A stretch of DNA of 64,000 bases, taken from assembly GCF_028290105.1 (NCBI RefSeq), contig NZ_JAQGKL010000154.1, positions 1 through 64,000 on the forward strand, read 5' to 3'. The notes beneath the pieces are model-generated. The model searched no databases and was not told the DNA's origin. It saw only the letters and a program-made list of their open reading frames with translations. Made by a program: the position numbers and the translations under genes. This document shows, one piece after another, positions 1-11,954 of the stretch; position 1 is the first letter of the stretch, and each line of letters starts with the position of its first letter. Source of the stretch: Methylobacterium sp. (GTDB lineage: Bacteria > Pseudomonadota > Alphaproteobacteria > Rhizobiales > Beijerinckiaceae).

Positions 1-241
1 CGAACAGACGCACCACTCTGTCAGGCTCCCGGTAGCGGCCAGTTTCGAAGTGTTCTATGAAGCGGTCAGGCTGCGCCGCGCGAGCTTCAGGGCGTCCAAA
101 TCGCCCTTCGCGCATCACCCTCATCCGGGCACCCCCGGGGCGGCGCGCGCTTCCAAAGCGCTCCCAGCCGAACACGTGTACTCGTGGCGCAGGTTATGCC
201 TGCGCGTGTTCGACCAACCGCTCGTGAGGAAACAGACCGCC

Positions 242-2953
<2,712 letters not shown>

Positions 2954-2984
2954 GGCTCGGGCTTCGGCCCTGTGATACCGGAGG

Positions 2985-3013
2985 CCTCGCCCGCAAGGGC
3001 GGGGTCTTTTTTC
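2985..3013 (+). terminator. Rho-independent terminator of acnA
   Basis: CCTCGCCC-GCAA-GGGCGGGG forms an 8-bp stem (one G-U pair) closed by a GNRA tetraloop and is followed by TCTTTTTTC. It lies 31 bases after the acnA stop. Confidence 0.9.
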
Positions 3014-3139
3014 TGCGGCAGCGGTTCTTGAAAGGCCTACTTCAAGTTAATAAATATCCGGATATCAAACCTAGAGTTTGAATAACATGCCACGACGCAC
3101 CCATCCACGGTGCCGACGGCGGAACTCCGGAGCGGAACG

Positions 3140-3328
3140 ATGGCCGGCATTTCCTACCCCTGCTACAAGGTCAAGAAGGACACGCGCGCGCAATGGTACT
3201 GGGTCTATTACGCGAAGAACGGTGAGGAGATCTCCAGGAGCAGCGAAAGCTACGTGGCCAAGGCGGACTGCCTCAACGGCCTCAAGCTCAACAAGGCTTC
3301 GGCCAACGACCCCATCTTCGAGGTTTGA
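3140..3328 (+). CDS. YegP-type DUF1508 small protein
   Basis: This is a 62-residue protein starting [14 protein letters not shown]. It resembles one DUF1508/YegP unit: an aromatic-rich beta strand segment ([21 protein letters not shown]), then [10 protein letters not shown]. Proteins of this family are small and cytoplasmic with no settled function. The ORF track opens at 3110, but the ATG at 3140 has a GGAG-like site upstream and starts at the family N-terminus. It stands alone between the acnA terminator and pyrC. Confidence 0.75.
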   Translation: MAGISYPCYKVKKDTRAQWYWVYYAKNGEEISRSSESYVAKADCLNGLKLNKASANDPIFEV

Positions 3329-3507
3329 CCGGCGCCCTCCGGAAATCCCCGGGAGGCGTGGCGCGCGGAACGTCTTCCGGTCCAGGCTCGCTAGCCGGAC
3401 GAGACGTCGACCGTTTCGGCCTCCCGTGGGCAATCGGCTGCAGGGCCCGTCGATACGGACGGACGGCCCGCTTGACGCCACGTCGCGCCCGGTCGAAACC
3501 GCGAGGC

Positions 3508-4821
3508 ATGACGATGCGTCCCATCCTGCTCACCAACGCCACGCTCTGCGATCCGGCCACGGGCCGCCAGCAGCCCGGCCATATCATCGTGCGCGACGGC
3601 CGGATCGAGGATGTCGCCTGGGGGCCCCTCGCCGGGGTTCCGGACGAGGCCGAGGCGATCGATTGCGCCGGCCACGTCCTCGGCCCCGGGCTCATCGACC
3701 TGCGCGCCTTCGTGGGCGAGCCCGGCGCCGAGCATCGCGAGACCCTGGCGAGCGCCAGCGCGGCGGCGGCCGCCGGCGGCGTCACCACCCTCGTGTGCAT
3801 GCCCGACACCAACCCGGTCATCGACGGGCCGGCCATCGTGGATTTCGTGCTGCGCCGGGCGCGCGATACGGCGAGCGTCAACGTCCTGCCGGCCGCCGCC
3901 ATCACCAAGGGCCTGCTCGGGCAGGAGATGACCGAGTTCGGCCTGCTGCAGGAGGCGGGGGCCGTCGCCTTCACCGACGGCCTCAAGGCGGTGAGGAACG
4001 CCCAGGTGATGCGCCGCGCGCTCACCTATGCGCGCGATTTCGGCGTCCTCCTGATGCAGCACGTGGAGGAGCCGGATCTCGTCGGCGACGGCGTGATGAA
4101 CGAGGGCGAGATGGCCTCCCGCCTCGGCCTGCTCGGCATCCCCCGCGAGGCCGAGACGGTGATGCTGGAACGCGACATCCGCCTCGTGCGCCTGACGCAG
4201 GCCCGCTACCACGCGGCGATGATCTCGTGCGCCGACTCCGTCGAGATCGTGCGCCGGGCGAAAGCCGACGGCCTGCCCGTGACCTGCGGCGCCTCCGTGA
4301 ACAACCTCGTGCTCAACGAGGGCGACATCGGGCACTACCGGACGTTCTGCCGGCTCTCGCCGCCTCTCCGGCACGAGACCGACCGCCTCGCCCTGGTGGC
4401 GGCGCTCAACGAGGGCGTGATCGACGTCGTCGTTTCCGACCACAACCCGCAGGACGTCGAGACCAAGCGCCTGCCCTTCGCGGAGGCCGCCGACGGGGCC
4501 CTCGGCATCGAGACGCTGCTCGGCGCGTCCCTGCGCCTCGTCCACACCGGCGACGTCTCGCTGCCGCGCCTGCTCGGAGCCTTGAGCGCGAGCCCGGCCG
4601 CCCTGCTCGGGCGCGAGGCCGGGCGTCTCGCGCCCGGGGCGCCGGCCGACCTCGTGCTGATCGACCCCGATCTGCCCTACATAATCGACAAGCGCCGGCT
4701 GAAATCCCGCTCGAAGAATTCGCCCTTCGACGAGGCGCGCCTTCAGGGCGCCGCCCTCCTGACGATGGTGGGCGGGCGGATCGTGTTCCGCGCCCCCGAC
4801 GAGACCGAGGCCGCCGCGTGA
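3508..4821 (+). CDS. pyrC: Dihydroorotase-like protein, probably non-catalytic (PyrC' type)
   Basis: The fold is a class I dihydroorotase of the aspartate-transcarbamoylase-associated type (437 residues), with [15 protein letters not shown] and the conserved [10 protein letters not shown] segment. The zinc-binding HxH of active enzymes (normally DxHxHLREPG) is replaced by DLRAFVG. The later PHH motif reads SVNN and the DHAPH motif reads SDHNPQ. By analogy with Pseudomonas PyrC', it probably acts as a structural partner of PyrB rather than as an enzyme. No pyrB lies next to it here. The start may be the ATG at 3514, which has better spacing from the GAGG site. Its stop overlaps the plsY start. 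Confidence 0.85.
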   Translation: MTMRPILLTNATLCDPATGRQQPGHIIVRDGRIEDVAWGPLAGVPDEAEAIDCAGHVLGPGLIDLRAFVGEPGAEHRETLASASAAAAAGGVTTLVCMPDTNPVIDGPAIVDFVLRRARDTASVNVLPAAAITKGLLGQEMTEFGLLQEAGAVAFTDGLKAVRNAQVMRRALTYARDFGVLLMQHVEEPDLVGDGVMNEGEMASRLGLLGIPREAETVMLERDIRLVRLTQARYHAAMISCADSVEIVRRAKADGLPVTCGASVNNLVLNEGDIGHYRTFCRLSPPLRHETDRLALVAALNEGVIDVVVSDHNPQDVETKRLPFAEAADGALGIETLLGASLRLVHTGDVSLPRLLGALSASPAALLGREAGRLAPGAPADLVLIDPDLPYIIDKRRLKSRSKNSPFDEARLQGAALLTMVGGRIVFRAPDETEAAA

Positions 4822-5432
4822 GCGCCTTCGACACGGCGTCCCTCGCCTGGCCCCTCCTGCTCGCAGCCCTGGCGGGGGGCTACCTCCTCGGCTCGATCCC
4901 GTTTGGGCTGATCCTGACCCGCTATGCCGGGCTCGGGGACGTGCGGGCCATCGGCTCGGGCAACATCGGCGCCACCAACGTGCTGCGCACAGGGCGCAAG
5001 GGCCTGGCGGCCGCGACCCTGCTGGGCGATGCGCTCAAGGGCACGGCCGCCGTGCTGCTGGCCGGGCGGTTCGGGCTGGAGCCCGCGCTGGTGGCCGGGC
5101 TCGGCGCCTTCCTGGGCCACCTCTTCCCGGTCTGGCTCGGGTTCAGGGGCGGCAAGGGGGTGGCGACCTTCCTCGGCGTGCTCCTGGCGCTGAGCCCGCT
5201 CGGCCTCCTCGCCTTCGCGGCCATCTGGCTCGGCCTCGCCTTCACGCTGAAATACTCCTCGCTGGCGGCACTGGCCGCCTCCGCCCTGACCCCCCTCGTG
5301 CTCTGGGTGCTGGGACAGCCCTCGGTTGCATTTCTGTTTCTCCTGCTCGCCGCCCTGCTATGGTGGAAGCACGCTCCCAACATCCGTCGGCTGATCGACG
5401 GAACCGAGGGGCGCATCGGGCAGAAGGGCTGA
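4818..5432 (+). CDS. plsY: Acyl-phosphate:glycerol-3-phosphate acyltransferase
   Basis: PlsY is an inner-membrane enzyme that moves an acyl chain from acyl-phosphate to glycerol-3-phosphate, the first step of phospholipid synthesis. The 204-residue protein shows the family motifs [20 protein letters not shown] and [14 protein letters not shown], separated by several hydrophobic helices. It starts at a GTG inside GTGA, overlapping the pyrC stop by 4 bases, so translation is probably coupled. The ORF track buries it in a longer frame opening at 3078, whose first 580 residues are a pyrC shadow. Confidence 0.93.
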   Translation: MSAFDTASLAWPLLLAALAGGYLLGSIPFGLILTRYAGLGDVRAIGSGNIGATNVLRTGRKGLAAATLLGDALKGTAAVLLAGRFGLEPALVAGLGAFLGHLFPVWLGFRGGKGVATFLGVLLALSPLGLLAFAAIWLGLAFTLKYSSLAALAASALTPLVLWVLGQPSVAFLFLLLAALLWWKHAPNIRRLIDGTEGRIGQKG

Positions 5433-5465
5433 CAGGCCGGCGCCCGCTCCGGATGGGAGAGGGTG

Positions 5466-6641
5466 ATGCAGCTCAACGATGCCCAGCGCCTCGACTGGCT
5501 GCGCCTGATCCGCAGCGAAGGCATCGGCCCGCGCAGCTTCCGCACCCTGATCAACCGCTTCGGCGGAGCGAGCGGCGCCCTGGAGGCCCTGCCGCACCTC
5601 ACCGGGCGCAGCGGCAAGCGCGTGACGCCGCCGAGCCGGGCGGAGGCCGAGGCCGAGATCGCCGCCGCCGCCCGGCTCGGCGCCCGCCTCGTCGCCCTGG
5701 GGGAGGCGGATTACCCGAGGCTCCTGCAGGCGGCGGACTCCGCGCCGCCCCTCCTCGCCATCCGGGGCAATCCGGCGATCCTGAACCGGCCCGCCATCGC
5801 CATCGTGGGCTCGCGCAACGCCTCCGCCGCCGGTCTGTCCTTCACCGAGCGCCTGGCGCGCGGCCTCGGGGAGGCGGGCCTCGCGGTGGTCTCGGGGCTG
5901 GCGCGCGGCATCGACGCGCGCGCCCACAAGGCCGCGCTCCTGCCCGGCACCGTGGCGGTGCTGGCGGGGGGCCACGACCGGATCTACCCGGCCAACCACG
6001 CCGCGCTGGTGGAGGCGATCCTGGAGGCCCAGGGCGCCATCGTGGCCGAGATGCCGATGGGCTGGGAACCGCGCGGGCGCGACTTCCCCCGGCGCAACCG
6101 CATCATCTCGGGGTTGGCCTACGGCACCGTCGTGGTCGAGGCCGCCCGGCGCTCCGGCTCGCTGATCACCGCGCGCTTCGCCCTCGAACAGGGCCGCGAG
6201 GTCTTCGCGGTGCCGGGCTCGCCCCTCGACCCGCGGGCGGAGGGCACCAACGACCTCATCCGCCAGGGCGCGACCCTGGTGGCCGAGGTCGCGCACGTCA
6301 CGGACGCGATCGCGCCGCTGATCGAGGGCGGCGCCTTTTCGCAAGGGGAGGGCGCCCTGGCGGTCGACCGTCCGGATCTCGCCGACGCGCCCATCTTCTG
6401 GGACGAACTCGATGTCGACGGGCCGGCGCCGCCCCTGTTCGAGGAGGCCCGCGACGCCCCCGAACCGGCGGACGACCGGGCCCGCCTCATCGGCTATCTC
6501 AGCCCCACCCCGATCGGCACGGACGAACTCGCCCGCGCCGCCGGCCTCAGCGCCCGCATCGTCCAGACCACCCTGCTCGAACTCGAACTCGACGGCCGCA
6601 TCGAGCGCCACGGCAGCGGAGCGGTGTCGCTCCTGCGATAG
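5466..6641 (+). CDS. dprA: DNA-processing protein DprA
   Basis: DprA binds incoming single-stranded DNA and loads RecA during natural transformation. In this 391-residue protein the N-terminal helical domain (LIRSEGIGPRSFRTLINRFGG) is followed by the Rossmann-like DprA core, with GSRNASAAG, VSGLARGIDARAH, GGHDRIYPANH and FPRRNRIISGL. A C-terminal winged-helix domain contains LARAAGLSARIVQTTLLELELDGRIERH. The ATG at 5466 is better spaced from GGGAGAGG than the GTG at 5463. Lying after pyrC-plsY is a common alphaproteobacterial arrangement. Confidence 0.93.
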   Translation: MQLNDAQRLDWLRLIRSEGIGPRSFRTLINRFGGASGALEALPHLTGRSGKRVTPPSRAEAEAEIAAAARLGARLVALGEADYPRLLQAADSAPPLLAIRGNPAILNRPAIAIVGSRNASAAGLSFTERLARGLGEAGLAVVSGLARGIDARAHKAALLPGTVAVLAGGHDRIYPANHAALVEAILEAQGAIVAEMPMGWEPRGRDFPRRNRIISGLAYGTVVVEAARRSGSLITARFALEQGREVFAVPGSPLDPRAEGTNDLIRQGATLVAEVAHVTDAIAPLIEGGAFSQGEGALAVDRPDLADAPIFWDELDVDGPAPPLFEEARDAPEPADDRARLIGYLSPTPIGTDELARAAGLSARIVQTTLLELELDGRIERHGSGAVSLLR

Positions 6642-6674
6642 AGACGGCCGTTCGACCGCGCGGGCGCGCTCGCG

Positions 6675-7190
6675 TCAGGCCTCGTGGTGCGCTTGATCGT
6701 CCGTTTCGTCGTCCATTTCCTGGCCCAGCGCATGGCGCATCTGGTCCAGGCAGCCCTGAAGGATGTAGGCGGCGGCCAGCATGTCCACGACCTCGCCGCG
6801 CTTGGCCCGCGAGGCATCCGCCGCGATCAGCGCCCGGGTGACGGCGGCGGTGGAGAGCCGCTCGTCGCAATAGAGGACGGGGAGGGGCAGCAGCGGCTTC
6901 ATGTTGCGCACGAAGGAGCGGGTCGACTGGACGCGCACGCCCTCGCTGCCGTCCATGTTGAGCGGCAACCCGATCACCAGGCCGCCGACCCCGTGCTTCT
7001 CGCACAAGGTGCGCAGGCGCGTGACGTCGGGGGTGAACTTCACCCGCCGGATCGTCTCCAGCGGCGAGGCGATCTGGCGCCCGACATCCGACAGCGCGAG
7101 CCCGATCGTCTTGGTGCCGAGGTCGATCCCGATCAGGCGGGGCCCGCCCTGCGAGGCTTGCGCGAAGGCGCGCATCTCGGCCTCGTCCAT
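6675..7190 (-). CDS. ruvX: Pre-16S rRNA nuclease YqgF/RuvX
   Basis: This 171-residue RNase H-fold protein is YqgF/RuvX, which matures the 5' end of 16S rRNA. Visible motifs are GIDLGTKTIGLALSD with the first catalytic Asp, GLPLNMDGSEG, CDERLST and DMLAAAYILQG. The track shows it as the end of a 604-residue frame reaching 8489, but only the part from MDEAEMRAF is real. That ATG at 7190 follows GAGAGGGA with normal spacing. It is convergent with dprA across a 33-base gap. Confidence 0.92.
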   Translation of the reverse strand: MDEAEMRAFAQASQGGPRLIGIDLGTKTIGLALSDVGRQIASPLETIRRVKFTPDVTRLRTLCEKHGVGGLVIGLPLNMDGSEGVRVQSTRSFVRNMKPLLPLPVLYCDERLSTAAVTRALIAADASRAKRGEVVDMLAAAYILQGCLDQMRHALGQEMDDETDDQAHHEA

Positions 7191-7252
7191 GTCCGTCCCT
7201 CTCTCGTTGAGGGCCCTCTCCTGATGGATCGGGCTCCCGTGGGCAAGGGGCC

Positions 7253-7798
7253 TCAGTGCAGGCCGGCCGAGCCCTCGATGTCGTCGCCCACGAAGGCGGC
7301 GGAGAGGGGCTCGGCGCCCATGCCGAGGATGCCGCGCACGGCCGGCCCCCGGCTGCGCCGCATCAGGTCCAGGAGGTCGGCGCCCCCGAACCGGATCGCC
7401 TCGAGGTCGGCCCCCAGCACCCAAATCTCGTACTCGTCGCGCCCGGGCACCACGTCCCAGAACAGGAACTCGCCGGCCTCCGTCTGCCCGAAGAAGCAGG
7501 CCCGGTCGATCACGCCCGGATCGTCGCCCTCCACCTCGAAGCGATGGTCCGGCCGGTCGGCCAGCACCGCCGAGATGCTGTGGGCCATGAGTTCGGAGCG
7601 CCCGACGAGGTCGGCCTCCGGGTCGGGGCTCGGGATCGCCACGCGAAAATGCCCGTTGGCGAGCCCGGCCCCGAGGGTGCGGCAGAAGGCGCGGTAGCTC
7701 TCGGGCAGCGCGAAGCCGAGGTCGGCCTCGGCGCGTTCCAGCTCCGCCTGCGTGGACACCGGCCCCGGCGCGCAGGGCGCGAACACCGTCTCCCACAT
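7253..7798 (-). CDS. SMI1/KNR4 (SUKH) family protein
   Basis: This 181-residue protein resembles the SUKH superfamily: an N-terminal helix pair (STQAELERAEADLGFALPESYRAFCRTLGAG), then a central beta sheet with FFGQTEAGEFLFWDVVPG. Some SUKH proteins are immunity proteins, others are housekeeping proteins of unknown role. No toxin gene is beside it. The ATG at 7798 has GGAGGGA seven bases upstream. It precedes ruvX on the same strand with a 62-base gap, so the two may be cotranscribed. Confidence 0.7.
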   Translation of the reverse strand: MWETVFAPCAPGPVSTQAELERAEADLGFALPESYRAFCRTLGAGLANGHFRVAIPSPDPEADLVGRSELMAHSISAVLADRPDHRFEVEGDDPGVIDRACFFGQTEAGEFLFWDVVPGRDEYEIWVLGADLEAIRFGGADLLDLMRRSRGPAVRGILGMGAEPLSAAFVGDDIEGSAGLH

Positions 7799-7910
7799 GA
7801 ATCCGTCCCTCCGCACGCGTTAACCTTAAAGAAACGTTGTCATAGCCTTGCGCGGACCGGATCGGCCAGAGCATCGTTAAGGAACCATTAACGGACCGGA
7901 TGCCCGCCCC

Positions 7911-8090
7911 ATGACGCCGCCCAATCCCGAGCCGAAGCCAACGCGCCGGACGATGCCGCTGCGGCACAAGCTGATGCTGGCGCTCGCCTGCGAGATCCTC
8001 CTGGTCGGCTTCCGCCAGGTCGACCTGACCCCGCGCCAGACCGGCATCCTCATCGAGGCGCCGGCGATGCCGCACCACGTGATCACCTGA
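7911..8090 (+). CDS. Small hypothetical protein, 59 residues
   Basis: This frame is just too short for the ORF track. It reads MTPPNPEPKPTRRTMPLR and then a hydrophobic LMLALACEILLVGF, ending in MPHHVIT. GC bias at third positions is strong and the frame lies on the opposite strand from the long shadow of ruvX. It sits alone upstream of gatC. I do not recognise a family. The hydrophobic stretch could be a membrane anchor. It may be a genus-level small protein or a chance frame. Confidence 0.45.
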   Translation: MTPPNPEPKPTRRTMPLRHKLMLALACEILLVGFRQVDLTPRQTGILIEAPAMPHHVIT

Positions 8091-8231
8091 CATCCGCGAT
8101 CCGGAGACGCGCTCGATCCGGACGCGCGGCGTTGCGAGCCCGCGAAGGCGGGTGCTATAGCCCGGCCGAGCGCTCCCCGGCCGGCGAACCCCGCCATGCC
8201 GCGAACGGAGCCTTGAGGATCTGAAGACAGC

Positions 8232-8519
8232 ATGTCGGTCGACGCAACGACGGTGAGGCGCATCGCGCACCTGGCGCGCATCGCGGTGAGCGAGGACGAG
8301 GTGGCGCCCCTGCAGGGCGAACTCAACGCGATCCTGGCCTTCGTCGAGCAACTCGGCGCCGTCGACGTGACGGGCATCGAGCCGATGACCTCGGTGACGC
8401 CGATGGCGATGAAGAAGCGCCGGGACGTCGTCACCGACGGGGCCAAGGCCGACGCCATCGTGGCCAACGCGCCCGAGACCGAGGACCATTATTTCCTCGT
8501 GCCGAAGGTCGTCGAGTAG
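8232..8519 (+). CDS. gatC: Asp-tRNA(Asn)/Glu-tRNA(Gln) amidotransferase subunit C
   Basis: GatC is the small subunit that holds GatA and GatB together in the complex that amidates mischarged Glu-tRNA(Gln) and Asp-tRNA(Asn). The 95-residue protein has the typical start [16 protein letters not shown], the helix [25 protein letters not shown], and the C-terminal tail [15 protein letters not shown] 12-base GC palindrome, GGGGCGCGCCCC, begins at its stop codon. gatA follows after about 105 bases. Confidence 0.95.
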   Translation: MSVDATTVRRIAHLARIAVSEDEVAPLQGELNAILAFVEQLGAVDVTGIEPMTSVTPMAMKKRRDVVTDGAKADAIVANAPETEDHYFLVPKVVE

Positions 8520-8624
8520 GGGCGCGCCCCGCCCTTAGCGAACGAGGCCGCCCCGATGGACGGTTCGCCTGGCGCCCACGCAGCGGCGACGGCGGAGCAC
8601 CGGGGCTCAACAGGACGAGCGCCC

Positions 8625-10106
8625 ATGACAATCCTCAACGAACTCACCCTGGCGGAAGCCCGCGACGGGCTGAAGGCCAAGGCCTTTTCCGCCGCCGACC
8701 TGACCCAGGCGCATCTCTCCGCCATGGAGAAGGCGCGCGGCCTCAACGCCTACCTCGTCGAGACGCCCGAGCGGGCGCTGGCGATGGCCAAGGCGGCGGA
8801 CGCGAAGATCGCCGCCGGCGAGGCCCGTCCGCTGGAGGGCATTCCCCTCGGCATCAAGGACCTGTTCTGCACCGACGGGGTGGCGACCACCGCCGGCTCC
8901 AAGATCCTCGAGGGCTTCACGCCGGCCTACGAATCGGCCGTGACCGCCAACCTCTGGCGCGACGGCGCCGTGATGCTGGGCAAGCTCAACCTCGACGAAT
9001 TCGCCATGGGCTCGTCGAACGAGACCTCCGCCTACGGCGACGTGGTCTCGCCCTGGCGCCGGCCCAACTCCGAGACCAGGCTCGTACCGGGCGGCTCGTC
9101 GGGCGGTTCGGCGGCGGCGGTGGCCGCGCATCTCTGCCTCGGCGCCACCGCGACGGATACCGGCGGCTCGATCCGCCAGCCCGCCGCCTTCACGGGCACG
9201 GTGGGCATCAAGCCGACCTACGGGCGCTGCTCGCGCTGGGGTACGGTGGCGTATGCCTCCTCCCTCGACCAGGCCGGCCCGATCGCCCGCACGGTGCGCG
9301 ACTGCGCCATCCTGCTCGGCTCCATGGCGGGCGAGGATGCCCGCGACACCACCTGCGCGGATCTCCCCGTGCCCGACTTCGAGGCGGCGGTGGCGCGTGG
9401 GGTGAAGGGCCTGACCATCGGCATCCCGAAGGAATACCGGGTGGAGGGCATGTCCGCCGAGATCCAGGCGCTCTGGGACACGGGCGCGGCGATGCTGAAG
9501 GACGCGGGCGCCACCATCCGGGAGATCTCGCTGCCGCACACGCCCTACGCGCTGCCGGCCTATTACATCGTGGCGCCGGCCGAGGCCTCTTCGAACCTCG
9601 CCCGCTACGACGGCGTGCGCTACGGCCTGCGGGTGCCCGGCAAGGACATCGCCAGCCTCTACGAGAACACCCGCGCCGCTGGCTTCGGCCGCGAGGTCAA
9701 GCGCCGCATCATGATCGGCACCTACGTGCTCTCGGCGGGCTATTACGACGCCTATTACGTGCGGGCGCAGAAGATCCGCACCCTGATCAAGCGCGATTTC
9801 GAGCAGGCCTACGCCGCCGGCATCGACGCGATCCTGACGCCCGCGACGCCGTCGGCGGCCTTCGGCATCGGCGAGAAGGGCTCGGGCGACCCCGTCGAGA
9901 TGTACCTGCAGGACGTCTTCACCATCACGGTGAACATGGCGGGCCTGCCCGGCATCTCGGTGCCGGCGGGCCTCGACGCGCAGGGGTTGCCGCTCGGGCT
10001 CCAGCTCATCGGCCGTCCCTTCGACGAGGAGACGCTGTTCGCCGCCGCGCAGGTGATCGAAGAGGCTGCGGGACGCACCAAGCTCCCGGCCGCGTGGTGG
10101 GCATGA
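8625..10106 (+). CDS. gatA: Asp-tRNA(Asn)/Glu-tRNA(Gln) amidotransferase subunit A
   Basis: GatA is the amidase subunit that releases ammonia from glutamine for transamidation. The amidase-signature Ser-cisSer-Lys triad is present: Lys in [10 protein letters not shown], cis-Ser in [12 protein letters not shown], and the nucleophile in [11 protein letters not shown]. The 493-residue length is typical. The track's upstream ATG at 8556 adds 23 low-complexity residues, while [16 protein letters not shown] from 8625 matches the family start. Confidence 0.96.
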   Translation: MTILNELTLAEARDGLKAKAFSAADLTQAHLSAMEKARGLNAYLVETPERALAMAKAADAKIAAGEARPLEGIPLGIKDLFCTDGVATTAGSKILEGFTPAYESAVTANLWRDGAVMLGKLNLDEFAMGSSNETSAYGDVVSPWRRPNSETRLVPGGSSGGSAAAVAAHLCLGATATDTGGSIRQPAAFTGTVGIKPTYGRCSRWGTVAYASSLDQAGPIARTVRDCAILLGSMAGEDARDTTCADLPVPDFEAAVARGVKGLTIGIPKEYRVEGMSAEIQALWDTGAAMLKDAGATIREISLPHTPYALPAYYIVAPAEASSNLARYDGVRYGLRVPGKDIASLYENTRAAGFGREVKRRIMIGTYVLSAGYYDAYYVRAQKIRTLIKRDFEQAYAAGIDAILTPATPSAAFGIGEKGSGDPVEMYLQDVFTITVNMAGLPGISVPAGLDAQGLPLGLQLIGRPFDEETLFAAAQVIEEAAGRTKLPAAWWA

Positions 10107-10116
10107 AAGTACGGCC

Positions 10117-10416
10117 ATGACCGTCCCGGTCTACCCCTTCGAGGTCTGGATCTGGGCCGCCTTCGATCCCGTGCTGATCGCCATCGCGCTGGTGATGGGC
10201 TGGAAGTCCGACCAGTTCGTGAAGATCATCCTCGTGGCGCTGATGGCGTTCGCCGTCTCGGTGCTGGTGTCGTGGGCGGTCACCGCCATCGGCGTGCCCT
10301 GGCCGGCGCCCGTGAGCCACGACGGGCCGACCTTCTTCCCCGTGCGCTGGATCGCGGCCTTCCTGTGGGGCGCGCTCGGCTTTCTCGCGCACCAGATCTA
10401 CCGGCGCTTCGCTTGA
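10117..10416 (+). CDS. Small inner-membrane protein between gatA and gatB
   Basis: This 99-residue protein appears to have three transmembrane segments: FEVWIWAAFDPVLIAIALVM, then IILVALMAFAVSVLVSWAV, and WIAAFLWGALGFLAHQIY. It lies 10 bases after gatA and 65 bases before gatB on the same strand, so it is probably cotranscribed with the amidotransferase genes. I do not recognise a named family. Nothing in its sequence suggests a translation role. Confidence 0.75.
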   Translation: MTVPVYPFEVWIWAAFDPVLIAIALVMGWKSDQFVKIILVALMAFAVSVLVSWAVTAIGVPWPAPVSHDGPTFFPVRWIAAFLWGALGFLAHQIYRRFA

Positions 10417-10481
10417 CCCTGCGGGCGACGGCTTTCACTCTGACGGCGCGTCGCGTCGTCCAACACTGAATCCGGGCCATC

Positions 10482-11954
10482 ATGACCGCTGCCGTGAACC
10501 CCAAGAAGCTCATCAAGGGCGGCCTGCACGACTGGGAGGTCGTGATCGGCATGGAGATCCATGCCCAGGTCACGAGCCGCTCCAAGCTGTTCTCCGGCGC
10601 CTCGACGGAATTCGGCGGCGAGCCGAACGACCACGTCTCGCTGGTGGACGCGGCCATGCCCGGCATGCTGCCCGTCATCAACGAGGAATGCGTGGCCCAG
10701 GCGGTGCGCACCGGCCTCGGCCTGAAGGCGCAGATCAACCACCGTTCGGTGTTCGACCGGAAGAACTACTTCTACCCGGACCTGCCGCAGGGCTACCAGA
10801 TCTCGCAGTTCAAGGACCCGATCGTCGGCGAGGGCGAGGTGCTGGTCGATCTGCCCGACGGGGAATCGATCACCGTGGGCATCGAGCGCCTGCACCTGGA
10901 GCAGGATGCCGGCAAGTCGCTGCACGACCAGAACCCGACCCAGAGCTTCGTCGATCTCAACCGCTCGGGCGTCGCCCTGATGGAGATCGTCTCGCGCCCC
11001 GACCTGCGCTCGTCGGAGGAGGCGCGCGCCTACGTGACCAAGCTGCGCACCATCCTGCGCTATCTCGGCACCTGCGACGGCGACATGGAGAAGGGATCGC
11101 TCCGCGCCGACGTGAACGTCTCGGTGCGTAAACCCGGCGACCCGCTCGGCACCCGCTGCGAGATCAAGAACGTCAACTCGATCCGCTTCATCGGCCAGGC
11201 CATCGAGACGGAAGCGCGCCGCCAGATCGCGATCATCGAGGATGGCGGCACGATCTCCCAGGAGACCCGCCTGTTCGACCCGGGCAAGGGCGAGACCCGC
11301 TCCATGCGCTCGAAGGAAGAGGCGCACGATTACCGCTACTTCCCGGACCCGGACCTGCTGCCGCTCGAATTCGACCAGGCCTATGTCGACGCCCTCGCCG
11401 AGGGCCTGCCGGAACTGCCCGACGCCAAGAAGGCGCGCTTCATCGCGGCCTACGGCCTCTCCCCCTACGATGCGGGCGTGCTCATCGCCGAGCGCGCCTC
11501 GGCCGATTACTTCGAGGCGGTGGCCACGGGCCGCGACGGCAAGGCCGCGGCGAACTGGGTCATCAACGAGCTGTTTGGGCGCCTCAACAAGGAGGGCAAG
11601 ACCATCGAGACGAGCCCGGTCTCGGCGGTTCAGCTCGGCGGTATCGTCGACCTCATCGGCGAGGGCGTGATCTCGGGCAAGATCGCCAAGGATCTGTTCG
11701 AGGTCGTCTGGTCCGAGGGCGGCGACCCGCGTGCCCTGGTGGAATCGCGCGGCATGCGCCAGGTCACCGATACCGGCGCCATCGAGGCGGCGGTGGACGA
11801 CATCATCGCCAAGAACCCCGACAAGGTCGCCCAGGCGAAGGAGAAGCCGACCCTGCTCGGCTGGTTCGTCGGCCAGACCATGAAGGCCACCGGCGGCAAG
11901 GCCAACCCGGCGGCGGTGAACGCGCTGCTGAAGGCCAAGCTCGGCATCGAGTAG
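10482..11954 (+). CDS. gatB: Asp-tRNA(Asn)/Glu-tRNA(Gln) amidotransferase subunit B
   Basis: GatB binds the mischarged tRNA, phosphorylates the acyl group with ATP and receives ammonia from GatA. The 490-residue protein shows the N-terminal [18 protein letters not shown], the core [29 protein letters not shown] and [12 protein letters not shown]. The C-terminal YqeY-like tRNA-binding domain ends [27 protein letters not shown]-type domain order is complete, with no truncation. Confidence 0.96.
   Translation: MTAAVNPKKLIKGGLHDWEVVIGMEIHAQVTSRSKLFSGASTEFGGEPNDHVSLVDAAMPGMLPVINEECVAQAVRTGLGLKAQINHRSVFDRKNYFYPDLPQGYQISQFKDPIVGEGEVLVDLPDGESITVGIERLHLEQDAGKSLHDQNPTQSFVDLNRSGVALMEIVSRPDLRSSEEARAYVTKLRTILRYLGTCDGDMEKGSLRADVNVSVRKPGDPLGTRCEIKNVNSIRFIGQAIETEARRQIAIIEDGGTISQETRLFDPGKGETRSMRSKEEAHDYRYFPDPDLLPLEFDQAYVDALAEGLPELPDAKKARFIAAYGLSPYDAGVLIAERASADYFEAVATGRDGKAAANWVINELFGRLNKEGKTIETSPVSAVQLGGIVDLIGEGVISGKIAKDLFEVVWSEGGDPRALVESRGMRQVTDTGAIEAAVDDIIAKNPDKVAQAKEKPTLLGWFVGQTMKATGGKANPAAVNALLKAKLGIE

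Noticed and set aside
3078-4817. Upstream part of the 784-residue ORF that ends in PlsY
   Set aside because: The first 580 residues are an out-of-frame reading of pyrC. Only the part from the GTG at 4818 is real.
7191-8489. N-terminal 433 residues of the 604-residue ORF ending in RuvX
   Set aside because: It overlaps the SUKH gene in another frame and gatC in antisense, and has Arg/Gly-rich shadow composition.
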